Assembly: GCA_947473125.1 (NCBI GenBank)
Contig: CANJDH010000034.1
Coordinates: 1-43,186, forward strand
Direction: 5' to 3'
From: Burkholderiales bacterium
GTDB taxonomy: Bacteria; Pseudomonadota; Gammaproteobacteria; Burkholderiales; JAEUOS01
DNA: 43,186 nt
Shown piece after piece: positions 1 through 8,206 of this stretch. Each line of letters begins with the position of its first letter. Positions within the stretch are counted from its first letter, which is position 1. The notes under the pieces were generated by a model. That model ran no database searches, was not told where the DNA came from, and worked only from the letters and a program-made list of their open reading frames with translations. The position numbers and the translations under genes are program-made.

Positions 1-50
1 CTGCCATGCACTTCGAATCCCTTTGCCACCGCAAGTGTCATTTGTTTCAT
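1..50 (-). CDS. N-terminus of IS5-family transposase (partial)
   Basis: An ATG on the minus strand at 50 opens a frame translating as MKQMTLAVAKGFEVHG before the window ends. Many IS5-family transposases begin with MKQ(M/L)TLA followed by a short variable stretch and then a conserved region that would lie outside the window. A purine-rich stretch (GGGGTTGGGA) sits immediately upstream as a plausible ribosome binding site. Only 16 complete codons are visible, so the assignment rests on the N-terminal signature plus the adjacent IS-like terminus. Whether the transposase is intact cannot be judged. Confidence 0.55.
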   Translation of the reverse strand, partial: MKQMTLAVAKGFEVHG

Positions 51-115
51 TCCCAACCCCTCCCGTTTGCGTCTCGTTCTATGACAACGCCTGCGGGGAC
101 TTGTTCAGTGTTTCC
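1..115 (-). mobile_element. End of an IS5-family insertion sequence (partial, runs off left edge)
   Basis: The element enters from the left edge and appears to end at 115. Read on the minus strand its terminus is GGAAACACTGAACAAGTCCC, which resembles the terminal inverted repeats of IS5-family elements from memory of the family. The next four bases outward are CTAA, matching the YTAR target preferred by IS5-type elements. A transposase start lies inside, pointing away from cheR. Only one end is present, so the inverted repeat and target duplication cannot be compared with the other side. The boundary is inferred from motif recognition, not from an alignment. Confidence 0.65.
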
Positions 116-119
116 CTAA
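116..119. repeat. Putative IS target-site duplication (CTAA)
   Basis: CTAA directly follows the inferred IS terminus and fits the YTAR target of IS5-type elements. The matching copy on the other flank lies outside the window, so duplication is inferred. Confidence 0.4.
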
Positions 120-132
120 TTGATTGCGCGCC

Positions 133-1047
133 ATGCTGACCCCTGCCGCCACGACCCACAATAGCGCACGCCTTTCGTCTCTGCATCCAGGCTCTTCGCC
201 CTCCTCGGCATCATCGCGAACCGAGGGAGATGCAGGGTCCATCCCGTTTTCCAAGGCTGACTTCGATCGCGTGTGCAAGCACATCTATCAGCGCGCCGGA
301 ATCCACCTGCATGCCGGCAAGCAAAGCATGGTGTACAACCGGCTGGTGCGGCGCCTGCGCACCTGCGGCATCGGCAGCTTTTCCGACTATCTGGCGCAGC
401 TTGACCACGCGTCGTCGTCCGAGTGGGAGCACTTCACCAACGCACTCACGACCAACCTGACGTCGTTTTTTCGCGAACCGCATCACTTCCCCGTATTGGG
501 CGAACACCTGAAGAAGCTCGCAGCCGGACGCCCCCTGCACATCTGGTGCACTGCCGCCTCAACCGGTGAAGAGCCCTATACCATCGCGATCAGCGCCATG
601 GAAGCCCTGGGGCGTGACGCCGCTTCGGTACGCATCATCGCCTCCGACATCGACACCACGGTGCTGCGCACCGCCGAGGCGGGCGAATACCCCGAACAGG
701 CCATCGACAGCCTCAGCCCTGACCTGATGCGCAAATACTTCCTGCGCGGTGCCGGTGGTCGGGCCGGTTTTGTCAAGGTGCGCCCCGAAGTACGGCAGCT
801 GGTGTCGTTTCGCCAGGTCAACCTGCTCGCACCAACATGGCCGAAGTTCGAGCCGTTCGATGCGCTGTTTTGCCGCAATGTCATGATCTATTTCGACAAA
901 CCCACGCAGGCACGCATCCTCGAACGATTCGCGCCTCTGATGCGCACCGGCGCGCTGCTGTTCACCGGCCATTCGGAACACATTCCGCCCGGCGGCGGCC
1001 TGTTCAGCCTGCGCGGCAAGACTGTCTACGAACGCATCGTCAAATAG
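133..1047 (+). CDS. cheR: Chemotaxis protein methyltransferase CheR
   Basis: CheR transfers methyl groups from S-adenosylmethionine to receptor glutamates, working against CheB in adaptation. The 304-residue product has a Ser/Ala-rich leader (about 1-36), a CheR N-terminal helical domain (about 38-100) and a SAM methyltransferase domain. Visible motifs are TSFFREPHHF (110-119), the SAM-loop region STGEEPYT (143-150), SDIDTTVL (171-178), FCRNVMIYFD (246-255) and GHSEH (279-283). I chose ATG 133. An in-frame TTG at 124 follows a TGA at 121 and has no better signal. No Shine-Dalgarno sequence is visible, because the inferred IS end lies only 17 bases upstream. The first gene of cheRDB, it ends 3 nt before cheD. 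Confidence 0.95.
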   Translation: MLTPAATTHNSARLSSLHPGSSPSSASSRTEGDAGSIPFSKADFDRVCKHIYQRAGIHLHAGKQSMVYNRLVRRLRTCGIGSFSDYLAQLDHASSSEWEHFTNALTTNLTSFFREPHHFPVLGEHLKKLAAGRPLHIWCTAASTGEEPYTIAISAMEALGRDAASVRIIASDIDTTVLRTAEAGEYPEQAIDSLSPDLMRKYFLRGAGGRAGFVKVRPEVRQLVSFRQVNLLAPTWPKFEPFDALFCRNVMIYFDKPTQARILERFAPLMRTGALLFTGHSEHIPPGGGLFSLRGKTVYERIVK

Positions 1048-1050
1048 ACC

Positions 1051-1650
1051 ATGCCGACAGTATTTGAACCACGGCCGCACCCGTACTTCGACCGCCACCT
1101 TGACATGGACGGGGTGAAGATCCTGCCGGGCGGCTACTACATCACGGCACGCGACATTGTGCTCTCCACGGTGCTCGGCTCCTGCGTGTCGGCCTGCATC
1201 CGCGATCGCAACAGCGGCGTGGGCGGCATGAACCACTTCATGCTCCCCGAGGCCGGTGACGCCGACCCGTTGGCCGCGTCAGCACGCTACGGCGTCCATG
1301 CAATGGAACTGCTGCTCAATGAGCTGGCTAAAAACGGCGCCCGGCACGCAGCGCCGGAGGCCAAGGTATTCGGCGGCGGCTCGGTCGTGGCGGGCATGAC
1401 GAGTTCGCACGTCGGCTCGCGCAATGCCAAGTTCGTCCTCGAGTTCCTGCGAACCGAGGGTATCGCCGTGGCGGCGCACGACCTCGAAGACATTTATCCG
1501 CGAAAAATCCAGTACTTCCCAAAAACCGGAAAGGTACTGGTCAAGAAGCTGCGCGACACCCATAACGACACCATCGAGCAGCGCGAACGCGAGTACCGGG
1601 CGCGCCTGCGTGTTGAAGAAGTTGCCGGTGATGTCGAGTTGTTTGCTTGA
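1051..1650 (+). CDS. cheD: Chemoreceptor glutamine deamidase CheD
   Basis: CheD deamidates specific receptor glutamines to glutamates, creating methylation sites, and in some bacteria interacts with CheC. This organism uses CheZ, so deamidation is the more likely role. The 199-residue protein carries the family core [11 protein letters not shown] (39-49) with the catalytic cysteine expected at Cys45, followed by [10 protein letters not shown] (58-67) with His62 as the expected catalytic histidine, and the later segment KVFGGG. The ATG lies 3 nt after the cheR stop, suggesting translational coupling, and cheB starts 35 nt downstream. Length and motif order are normal for the family. Confidence 0.95.
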   Translation: MPTVFEPRPHPYFDRHLDMDGVKILPGGYYITARDIVLSTVLGSCVSACIRDRNSGVGGMNHFMLPEAGDADPLAASARYGVHAMELLLNELAKNGARHAAPEAKVFGGGSVVAGMTSSHVGSRNAKFVLEFLRTEGIAVAAHDLEDIYPRKIQYFPKTGKVLVKKLRDTHNDTIEQREREYRARLRVEEVAGDVELFA

Positions 1651-1685
1651 ACCAATCAGGCCTTCCCACTTTCCCGCGTGCGCAA

Positions 1686-2747
1686 ATGAAAAAAATCCGT
1701 GTATTGGTGATTGACGATTCGGCCCTGATCCGCAAGGTACTGGCACAGATCATCGATGCCCAGGACGACCTGGTATGCATCGGTGCGGCGTCCGACCCCT
1801 ACGCGGCGCGTGACATGATCCGCGACCTGTCGCCCGATGTCCTGACCCTCGACATCGAAATGCCGCGCATGGACGGGCTGGAGTTTCTGGAAAAGCTGAT
1901 GCGCCTGAGACCGACCCCGGTGGTGATGGTGTCGTCCCTGACCAGCCTTGGCGCCGACGCGACGCTGCGCGCGCTCGAACTGGGTGCGATTGACTTCGTC
2001 GCCAAGCCAAAATTGGGTATCGAGCAGGGCTTGCTCGACTACGCCCGCGAACTGACGGACAAGATCCGCATTGCCGCGCAGGCCCGCCTCCAGGGGCGGC
2101 CCACCCCTGGCGCGCCGCAGCGCCAACCGTCGCCGGCACGCTCGCTCGCCAGCACCGAAAAACTGATCATGATCGGCGCTTCCACCGGAGGCACCGAGGC
2201 GATCCGCGAAGTGCTCGCCGCGATGCCGCCGGATTCACCCGGGATCCTCATCACCCAGCACATGCCGCCCGGCTTCACCAAGAGTTTCGCCGACCGGCTC
2301 GACAAAATCTGCCGCATCAGCGTCAAGGAAGCAGAACACGGTGAACGGGTGTTGCCCGGACACGCCTACATCGCCCCGGGAAACCGCCACCTGATGCTGA
2401 CCAAGAACGGCGCCAACTATCAAACCGCCCTGTCCGACGACCCTCCGGTCAATCGCCACCGACCCTCGGTCGACGTGCTGTTTCGCTCCGCGGCGAAGGT
2501 GGCCGGGCCGTCGGTGCTGGGCGTCATGCTGACCGGCATGGGCAAGGACGGCGCGACCGCCATGCACGAAATGCGCGTCGCAGGCTCGTACAATTTCGCA
2601 CAGGACGAGGCGAGCTGCGTGGTGTTCGGCATGCCGCGGGAAGCCATCAATGCCGGTGCCGTGCATGAAGTGCTGCCGCTGTCCGAGATGACCTCGCATA
2701 TCATGGCGCGCCTGGCGCTGGATGGCCCGCGCTCCAACCGCGTTTGA
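1686..2747 (+). CDS. cheB: Chemotaxis response regulator and protein-glutamate methylesterase CheB
   Basis: CheB removes receptor methyl groups and is activated by phosphoryl transfer from CheA. The 353-residue protein has a receiver domain (1-125) with Asp10/Asp11, phosphoacceptor Asp56 in [12 protein letters not shown] and Lys108 in the KPK motif. A proline-rich linker (about 138-155) leads to the methylesterase domain (158-350). The predicted catalytic triad is Ser166 (GASTGGT), His192 (TQHMPPGF) and Asp288 (TGMGKDGA). I chose ATG 1686 because [12 protein letters not shown] is the standard start of the receiver. An in-frame TTG at 1647 would overlap cheD by four bases. It is the last gene of cheRDB. 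Confidence 0.95.
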   Translation: MKKIRVLVIDDSALIRKVLAQIIDAQDDLVCIGAASDPYAARDMIRDLSPDVLTLDIEMPRMDGLEFLEKLMRLRPTPVVMVSSLTSLGADATLRALELGAIDFVAKPKLGIEQGLLDYARELTDKIRIAAQARLQGRPTPGAPQRQPSPARSLASTEKLIMIGASTGGTEAIREVLAAMPPDSPGILITQHMPPGFTKSFADRLDKICRISVKEAEHGERVLPGHAYIAPGNRHLMLTKNGANYQTALSDDPPVNRHRPSVDVLFRSAAKVAGPSVLGVMLTGMGKDGATAMHEMRVAGSYNFAQDEASCVVFGMPREAINAGAVHEVLPLSEMTSHIMARLALDGPRSNRV

Positions 2748-2881
2748 GCGCCGCCCTTTGCGCCGGCTTGCGCAGAGCGCTTGAGCGGCATCCTGGTGCG
2801 TTGTCTACTTTGTACAATGTGCTCCTGAAACAGATTGTCGGCAGACGCCAGCTCGCCGCCGGCCACCCAACAGGATGACAC

Positions 2882-4822
2882 ATGGTGGACAAGCTCAGTA
2901 CAACTGACCGCGTCGCGACGCTCGCGCGACGCGACGCGCTGGGGTCTTACGACCCCGAAGCCCCGGTCAGGATCCTGTTCGTCGAGGACACCGAGATCGA
3001 TTTCGAGCTGATGTGGCGGGCCTTGAAGCGCGCCAGCTTCCCGTTGGCCCCGGTGTCGCTGCGCGTGGAGGACGAAAAAGGCATGCTGGCCGCCCTCGCC
3101 TCGCATGAATGGGATGTGGTGGTGTCGGACTACCGGCTGCCGCGGTTTTCCGCCCAGGCCGCGATGCACCTGGTTCGCTCTGCCGGTCTTGACATCCCGT
3201 TTCTGATCGTTTCGGGCGCAGTCGGCGAGGACGTGGCGGTGCAGGCGATGCGCGATGGCGCCGACGACTACGTCATGAAGCACAACCTGTCGCGCTTGCC
3301 GACCGCGATCGAGCTGTCGCTTCAGGCGGCAGCGGTGCGGCGCGAACATCGCAGTGCGGTCGAGAGCCTGCGCGCATCGGAGGATTACTTTCGAACCCTC
3401 GTAGCGGCGGCACCGGTGGCGATCGTCGCCATCGACAAGCTCGGGCGCATTACCTTGTACAACCCGGCGGCCGAAGCCTTGTTTGAAACCCTGCCCACTT
3501 TTCTGGGCCGTGCCCCGGACTTCAAAGGTTCACAAAACATTCAGGTATATCAACGCCTGCTCGATGCGATGGATGCCGGCGAAGCCTTTCCGCAGAGCCC
3601 CGCCGCCTGGGATTTCGGCAAAGGCCGCGTCGCCGACCTGCTGTTTTCGGCCGCCCCGATCACCTTGAGCGGCAACGATCCGGACGGATCAGTGATCTTT
3701 GTTGTCGACGTGACCGAGCAGAAGAAAACCGAAGCCGCGCACCGCGACAGCGAGTCCCGGGTTGCCGCCATTTCAGCGAACTTGCCCGGTGTGCTGTTCA
3801 GCATGGTGTTCCAGGCGCAAACCGGCAAGACCCACGTACCCTACATGAGCCCGGGGGCGTCAAGCCTGTTTGGCATAGCTCCGGAACAGTTCGTCGAGGA
3901 CCCGGCGCGCTTCATGAACCTGTTTGACACCACCGCGCGGGACGAAATCCGCGCTGCGGTGTCGGCCTCGTTGAAATCCGGCGCTCCGCTGCAGGGGAAC
4001 TGGCGCATTCAACGCCCGGACGGCGCCGAACGCTGGATCCAGATGTCGGCGTCGGTACAGCCCGGCGCGCAGGGCGACCACATGTTTGACGGCGTCATCA
4101 CTGACCTGTCGGCACAGAAACAGGCCGAGGCCGAGCTGACCCAGTCCCGTGAAGAGCTGCGCCGCCTGACCTCGCACATGGAGTCGGTAAAGGAAGAAGA
4201 ACGGCGCGCGGTGGCTCGCGAGATTCACGACGACATCGGCAGTACCCTTGCCGGGCTCAAGGCAGACGCGGCGTGGCTGCGCAAGCGCCTGGAAAGCGAT
4301 GCAGCGGCATCCGCCAAGCTGGTCGACATGAGCGCCTTGATCGACGGCGCGGTGCAGACGGCAAATCGCATTATCTCGTCGCTGCGGCCGGGCATCCTTG
4401 ACTACGGGATCGGGGCGGCGCTGGACTGGCAGCTCACCGATTTCGGCACGCGCATGGGCATCGACGTTTCGTTCAAGTCGAACCAGGAGGATGTCACCAT
4501 GGACCTGGTGCAATCGACTGCCCTGTTCCGGGTGCTCCAGGAATCCTTGACCAACACCGCCAAGCACGCGCAGGCCACCAGGGTCGACGTCGAACTGTTC
4601 GCCGCTGCGACCAGCGTCACGCTTGAAGTGCGCGACAATGGGACCGGCCTCAACGAAGCTGACCTTGCCAAGGCTTCTTCGTTCGGCGTGCGTGGCATGA
4701 TGGAGCGGGCGCGCGCCCTCGGTGGCTGGCTCGATATCAGCGGCGCGAAAGGACGAGGCACTACTTTGATGATTTCAATTCCGCGCCGGCGTACTGCGAC
4801 TGCGGCAGGAAAAACGGCATGA
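2882..4822 (+). CDS. Hybrid sensor kinase: REC-PAS-PAS-HisKA_3-HATPase (NarL/DegS type)
   Basis: A 646-residue cytoplasmic histidine kinase without membrane segments. An N-terminal receiver (about 28-150) has Asp83 in VVSDYRLPRFS as likely phosphoacceptor. Two PAS domains follow (about 165-283 and 292-415), then a HisKA_3 dimerisation domain with REIHDDIGSTLAGLK (447-460; phospho-accepting His449) and an HATPase domain with ESLTNTAKHAQ and a DNGTGL motif. HisKA_3 kinases pair with LuxR-type regulators, and the next gene, which overlaps by ATGA, is one. The input to the N-terminal receiver is unknown; CheA is a candidate because the gene follows cheB, but this is inference. AGGA lies 6 nt before the ATG. 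Confidence 0.9.
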   Translation: MVDKLSTTDRVATLARRDALGSYDPEAPVRILFVEDTEIDFELMWRALKRASFPLAPVSLRVEDEKGMLAALASHEWDVVVSDYRLPRFSAQAAMHLVRSAGLDIPFLIVSGAVGEDVAVQAMRDGADDYVMKHNLSRLPTAIELSLQAAAVRREHRSAVESLRASEDYFRTLVAAAPVAIVAIDKLGRITLYNPAAEALFETLPTFLGRAPDFKGSQNIQVYQRLLDAMDAGEAFPQSPAAWDFGKGRVADLLFSAAPITLSGNDPDGSVIFVVDVTEQKKTEAAHRDSESRVAAISANLPGVLFSMVFQAQTGKTHVPYMSPGASSLFGIAPEQFVEDPARFMNLFDTTARDEIRAAVSASLKSGAPLQGNWRIQRPDGAERWIQMSASVQPGAQGDHMFDGVITDLSAQKQAEAELTQSREELRRLTSHMESVKEEERRAVAREIHDDIGSTLAGLKADAAWLRKRLESDAAASAKLVDMSALIDGAVQTANRIISSLRPGILDYGIGAALDWQLTDFGTRMGIDVSFKSNQEDVTMDLVQSTALFRVLQESLTNTAKHAQATRVDVELFAAATSVTLEVRDNGTGLNEADLAKASSFGVRGMMERARALGGWLDISGAKGRGTTLMISIPRRRTATAAGKTA

Positions 4823-5454
4823 CGATTCGCGTCATCATTGCCGACGACCATGCCGTGGTACGCAAAGGCATGCGCCTGATTGCCGGCGACCAGCCGGGAA
4901 TCACCATGTGCGGCGAAGCCGGCGACTACGGCGAGCTGATGCACCTGTTGCGCAAGGAACCCTGCGACGTCCTGCTGCTCGACATCGGCATGCCGGGAAA
5001 GAATGGCATCGACATCCTCAAGCTGGTGCGCGAGTCCTTTCCGAAAATGGCGGTCCTGATCCTGTCGATGTACCCGGAGGATCAGTATGCGTTGCGCGCC
5101 CTCAAGGCGGGCGCAGCGGGTTACCTGACCAAAGATAGCGCACCCGATCGCCTGGTCGAAGCGATCCAGGCGGTCGCCAAGGGGCGCCGTTACATCACGC
5201 CCAATGTCGCCGAGATGCTGGCCACGCACCTGGCCGATGATCACGATTTGCGGCCTCACGAGCGGCTCTCCGACCGGGAGTTTCAGACCATGCGCCTGAT
5301 CGCGTCCGGGCAGCAGCTCTCGCAAATCGCCGAAACCCTGTCGCTGAGCCCGAAGACGGTAAGCGTCTATCGTGCGCGCCTGCTTGAAAAAATGGGCCTC
5401 AAAAACAATTCGGAAATCACCCACTACGCCATCAAGAATGGCCTCGTCGAGTAA
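4819..5454 (+). CDS. NarL/FixJ-family response regulator (REC-LuxR HTH)
   Basis: A 211-residue DNA-binding response regulator. The receiver has Asp9/Asp10, phosphoacceptor Asp55 in LLLDIGMPG and Lys105. The C-terminal LuxR-type helix-turn-helix (about 147-205) begins LSDREFQTMRLIASG and includes LSLSPKTVSVYRARLLEKM. The start codon overlaps the stop of the upstream HisKA_3 kinase by four bases (ATGA), so the two form a cognate pair. Its targets are not evident. Positions near flagellar and cyclic-di-GMP genes suggest control of motility or lifestyle, but no binding site can be assigned. Confidence 0.93.
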   Translation: MTIRVIIADDHAVVRKGMRLIAGDQPGITMCGEAGDYGELMHLLRKEPCDVLLLDIGMPGKNGIDILKLVRESFPKMAVLILSMYPEDQYALRALKAGAAGYLTKDSAPDRLVEAIQAVAKGRRYITPNVAEMLATHLADDHDLRPHERLSDREFQTMRLIASGQQLSQIAETLSLSPKTVSVYRARLLEKMGLKNNSEITHYAIKNGLVE

Positions 5455-5456
5455 TC

Positions 5457-5483
5457 CGGCAATCGCAGGGTAGTGGTTTGCCG
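5457..5483. terminator. Weak inverted repeat between convergent genes
   Basis: CGGCAA (5457-5462) and TTGCCG (5478-5483) are complementary around a 15-base loop between the converging regulator and diguanylate cyclase genes. There is no T-run. It may be a weak bidirectional terminator or chance. Confidence 0.2.
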
Positions 5484-5487
5484 CCGC

Positions 5488-7239
5488 TCAGAACGAGCGG
5501 CACACGCGGTTCTTGCCAGTCGCTTTGGCTTCGTACATCGCGGCGTCCGCGCGACCGATGTGGTCATCGCGGCTCTCGCCTGGCCGGCGTTGGGCGACCC
5601 CAGCGCTAAAGGTGATCAGCACGCGTTCGTTGTTGTGCAGGAAGAAGCGCCTGGTCAGTTCGCGCTGCACGCGCACCATCACCTTTTCGGCTTCGTCCAT
5701 CGGCGTATCCGGAAGCAGCAGGACGAATTCCTCGCCGCCGAAGCGGGCCACCACGTCGGAGGGGCGCACCGTCTCGCGCATGATCATGGCCAGATGCTGG
5801 AGGGCATTGTCACCGGCCTGGTGCCCCAGCTTGTCATTGAGATGCTTGAAATTGTCCACGTCGAGCAAGGCCACGCACATCGGCAAATCGGTCCGTGCGC
5901 AGCGGGCGTCTTCGACCGCGTAGGCGTCGTTCATGCCGCGCCGGTTCAGGACGCTCGTCAGAGGATCCACCTTGACCAGATTGGACGTGGTTTCGAGCTC
6001 CTTCTCGAGATGGCGCACGCGCTCCTCGCGCTGCTGGGCTTCCTGCCTTGCGCGATCGAGCTCGTCGCGCGTGCGCTGCATGTCGGCCTGGACGCCGCGC
6101 GTGTCCGAGAGCAAGCCTGCCAGCACCGTCGATAGCTGGGCGATGTCATCCGCATCTTCAATCTGGTTGGCGTACATGCCGACCTTTTTGTGGAAGTCGC
6201 CGGTCATCTCCGTCATGGTGCCGAGCCGGTCGATAAACATCGACACCATGCTCTTGAGCGCTACCTTGGCTTCGTCGAGGCTGTGGCGGATCGCCCCCTG
6301 GCGCACGGCCACCTCGCGAAAACCCTTTTCGGCTTCGCGCAGTGCACGTACGTCGATCGGCTCCACCAGGAGGCTCTGTGCGCGTTCCATCTGCCCTTTC
6401 ATCCAGACGTCCTCGCCGGCCAGTTCCTCCATGTTGCCAATGAGAATCTGCAGCAGGGTGAGCAAGCCGCGGGTGATCTGGTCCACCGTCTCGCCGCGCA
6501 GCTCGAGGCGAATCCAGAACTGCTTGAGTTCCTGGGCCAGGCGGTTGACGTCTTTTACCGACGCCGCATCCCGGCAACTCAGCGCGACGCGCTTGGCGTG
6601 TAGTGCCAGATCCGGTGTGTAACCCATGCGCTCCACCACGGCCAGTTCAATCGTCTGTGCCAGCAGTTCACGCAGTACCGGCCCGGCTCCGGCTTCGGTT
6701 TTGACCGGGGTCAGCGCCGTCGCGTCGGGCCCTGACTCGGGCACGGGGATTTGCGGTACTTCCGACCAGGACTTGGCCAGTGCCGTCAGGCGTGTGTGGA
6801 GTTTTTGGCTATCCGCACCCGCTTGCGACATCACCTGGTCGAGCGCATCACGTTTCTGCGTCACGCTCAGGCCAACGTGGCGCACATCGGATTGGCGCAT
6901 CATGTTCCGGATCAGTTCCGCCCATAGCTGTACCGGGGTGCGCACCATGGTGAGCAGACGATTCAGCTCTGTTTGCACGTCCGCCCAGGCGCTCTTTTTG
7001 AGAGCGGCAAGCATCGCCCGAGCGTTTGCGGCTGTCGCCGGTTGCCGGCTCAATTCGGCCGCGAACACCTTGATCATGCCTATCGCAGGATGCACCGGCT
7101 CGCTGCCGGAGATTTCGCCGTACAGGCTGGCGTAGTTGTCAGGCGTCGGTGCCATGCGGCGCAAGGCCAGCTGCCGAATCACATCACGGGCAATTTCAGA
7201 CGGATTGGCACCGGCCGAGCGGTTCAGGACAGCTGACAT
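5488..7239 (-). CDS. Diguanylate cyclase (GGDEF domain, GGEEF active site)
   Basis: Predicted to make cyclic di-GMP from two GTP. The 583-residue protein has a long alpha-helical N-terminal region of no recognised family (1 to about 350), a coiled coil rich in Arg/Glu/Gln (about 370-420), and a C-terminal GGDEF domain (about 423-583). The active site is GGEEF (501-505). RPSD at 492-495 lies exactly five residues before it, the arrangement of the inhibitory I-site, so product feedback is expected. No membrane segment is apparent, so it is probably cytoplasmic. I chose ATG 7239 (MSAVLNRS) over an upstream in-frame start at 7326 whose extra residues look non-coding. It converges with the NarL-type regulator and diverges from the receiver-like gene at 7424. 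Confidence 0.9.
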   Translation of the reverse strand: MSAVLNRSAGANPSEIARDVIRQLALRRMAPTPDNYASLYGEISGSEPVHPAIGMIKVFAAELSRQPATAANARAMLAALKKSAWADVQTELNRLLTMVRTPVQLWAELIRNMMRQSDVRHVGLSVTQKRDALDQVMSQAGADSQKLHTRLTALAKSWSEVPQIPVPESGPDATALTPVKTEAGAGPVLRELLAQTIELAVVERMGYTPDLALHAKRVALSCRDAASVKDVNRLAQELKQFWIRLELRGETVDQITRGLLTLLQILIGNMEELAGEDVWMKGQMERAQSLLVEPIDVRALREAEKGFREVAVRQGAIRHSLDEAKVALKSMVSMFIDRLGTMTEMTGDFHKKVGMYANQIEDADDIAQLSTVLAGLLSDTRGVQADMQRTRDELDRARQEAQQREERVRHLEKELETTSNLVKVDPLTSVLNRRGMNDAYAVEDARCARTDLPMCVALLDVDNFKHLNDKLGHQAGDNALQHLAMIMRETVRPSDVVARFGGEEFVLLLPDTPMDEAEKVMVRVQRELTRRFFLHNNERVLITFSAGVAQRRPGESRDDHIGRADAAMYEAKATGKNRVCRSF

Positions 7240-7423
7240 GGGATGGTTTTTCTTGGAATCGGTGCGAGGGCGATTACGGCCAGAATAAAACGTCAGGCAA
7301 TTGCCGAAACGCCTGATTACGGGCATTTACCCGTGCCAATTCCGGACTTTGCGAGTCCTCGCTCAAGTTTTGGCCGGACCTGCCGTAATCGAAGATGTAG
7401 CAACTCGCGATGGATTTCCCGCC

Positions 7424-7879
7424 ATGCAAATCATCATTGTCAGCGACAACGCGGCCGAGGTGGCCTGGCTCCAGCACGCCATCGGGCAATGCCGCCTCGC
7501 AAGCGTGCTGGGATTCGAACATCCGGCGGCCGCACTGGATTGGTGCGCCGAAAATGACCCCGACCTGGTGCTGGTGGCTCACCTGATGCGAGCCACCGAC
7601 GGTATCGAGTTCATTCGCCGGTTTCGCGCATTGCCGCGCGGTGCCGAAGTGCCATTGGTGCTGATGCATCAGCATAACGCAGCGTTCATGCGCGCGGATG
7701 CGCTGCGCGCCGGCGCCACGGACTTCCTGACCCAGCCGCTAGACCTGCCGGAACTGGTGGCGCGCGTGGTCAATCTGCTGGCCTTGCGGCACGCGCGGCT
7801 TGAACTGGGCGGTCAGCGCTGGCGCGAAGGTGCCGACCTGATGGAACTGTCAGGTTTGCAATCGAGCATTCTTCACTGA
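7424..7879 (+). CDS. Degenerate receiver-domain protein
   Basis: A 151-residue single-domain protein with a CheY-like fold signature: MQIIIVSDNAAEV at the start, PDLVLVAHLMRATDG (46-60) and GATDFLTQPLDLPELVARV (97-115). The phosphorylation chemistry looks lost. The phosphoacceptor position is Ala52 (VAH where functional receivers have V/L-D-x), the Lys-Pro switch is Gln104-Pro105, and the Thr/Ser switch segment reads LVLMHQHN. It is therefore probably a phosphorylation-independent pseudo-receiver or a decaying gene. ATG 7424 is chosen because the fold begins there; the frame is open upstream to 7301. The genes that follow are the frameshifted PAS-like ORF and a REC-PAS-GGDEF-EAL protein. Confidence 0.7.
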   Translation: MQIIIVSDNAAEVAWLQHAIGQCRLASVLGFEHPAAALDWCAENDPDLVLVAHLMRATDGIEFIRRFRALPRGAEVPLVLMHQHNAAFMRADALRAGATDFLTQPLDLPELVARVVNLLALRHARLELGGQRWREGADLMELSGLQSSILH

Positions 7880-7902
7880 GCACCGGTCTTCGCGCCTGTC
7901 CC

Positions 7903-8206
7903 ATGTCCGCCACGATCTCCGTCCTGCGCACCAGCCATCCGTTGATGGTTCGGGCCCCGGATGTCCTTGACGACTCCCTGTTCCGTGCCATAACGGATGC
8001 CCTGCCGTACGCGGTCCTGGTAACCGACGCCACATGCAGCCAATGCCACTATGCGAATCCTGCGGTCGAATCTGCATTTTGAAGCGGCGGCGCAACAACC
8101 GGACACCGCATTGGTCCGCGGCGCCATGCTGGCCGCAGAACGTGAATTCAAGCGCGTTATTTCGGCGGTAACCACCCTTCAATCCCACCCTACGGAGCTC
8201 CCATGA
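7903..8206 (+). pseudogene. PAS-like ORF interrupted by a +1 frameshift at a TTTT run
   Basis: From ATG 7903 a 59-codon frame contains a PAS-like start (ITDALPYAVLVTDA, then HYANPAVESAF) and stops at TGA 8080-8082. Reading TTTT at 8077-8080 as TTT moves into the next frame, which continues for about 41 codons (EAAAQQPDTALVRGAMLAAE and onward to SHPTELP). It ends at TGA 8204-8206, overlapping the ATG of the next gene as ATGA. That coupling and the coding-like composition on both sides suggest one roughly 100-residue gene broken by a single T insertion. A sequencing error in the homopolymer or a real +1 frameshift (TTT TGA) are alternatives. No strong ribosome binding site precedes 7903. The function is unknown. 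Confidence 0.5.

Noticed and set aside
1647-1685. Earlier TTG start for cheB
   Set aside because: It would overlap cheD and add residues before the canonical receiver start; ATG 1686 is better.
2761-2881. TACAAT at 2813-2818 as a sigma-70 -10 box before the hybrid kinase
   Set aside because: No -35 hexamer lies at 16-18 bp spacing, so it was not listed.
7321-7338. Sigma-54-like TGGCAC...GC on the minus strand upstream of the diguanylate cyclase
   Set aside because: The spacing between GG and GC is 11 rather than 10 bases and the -12 element is poor.
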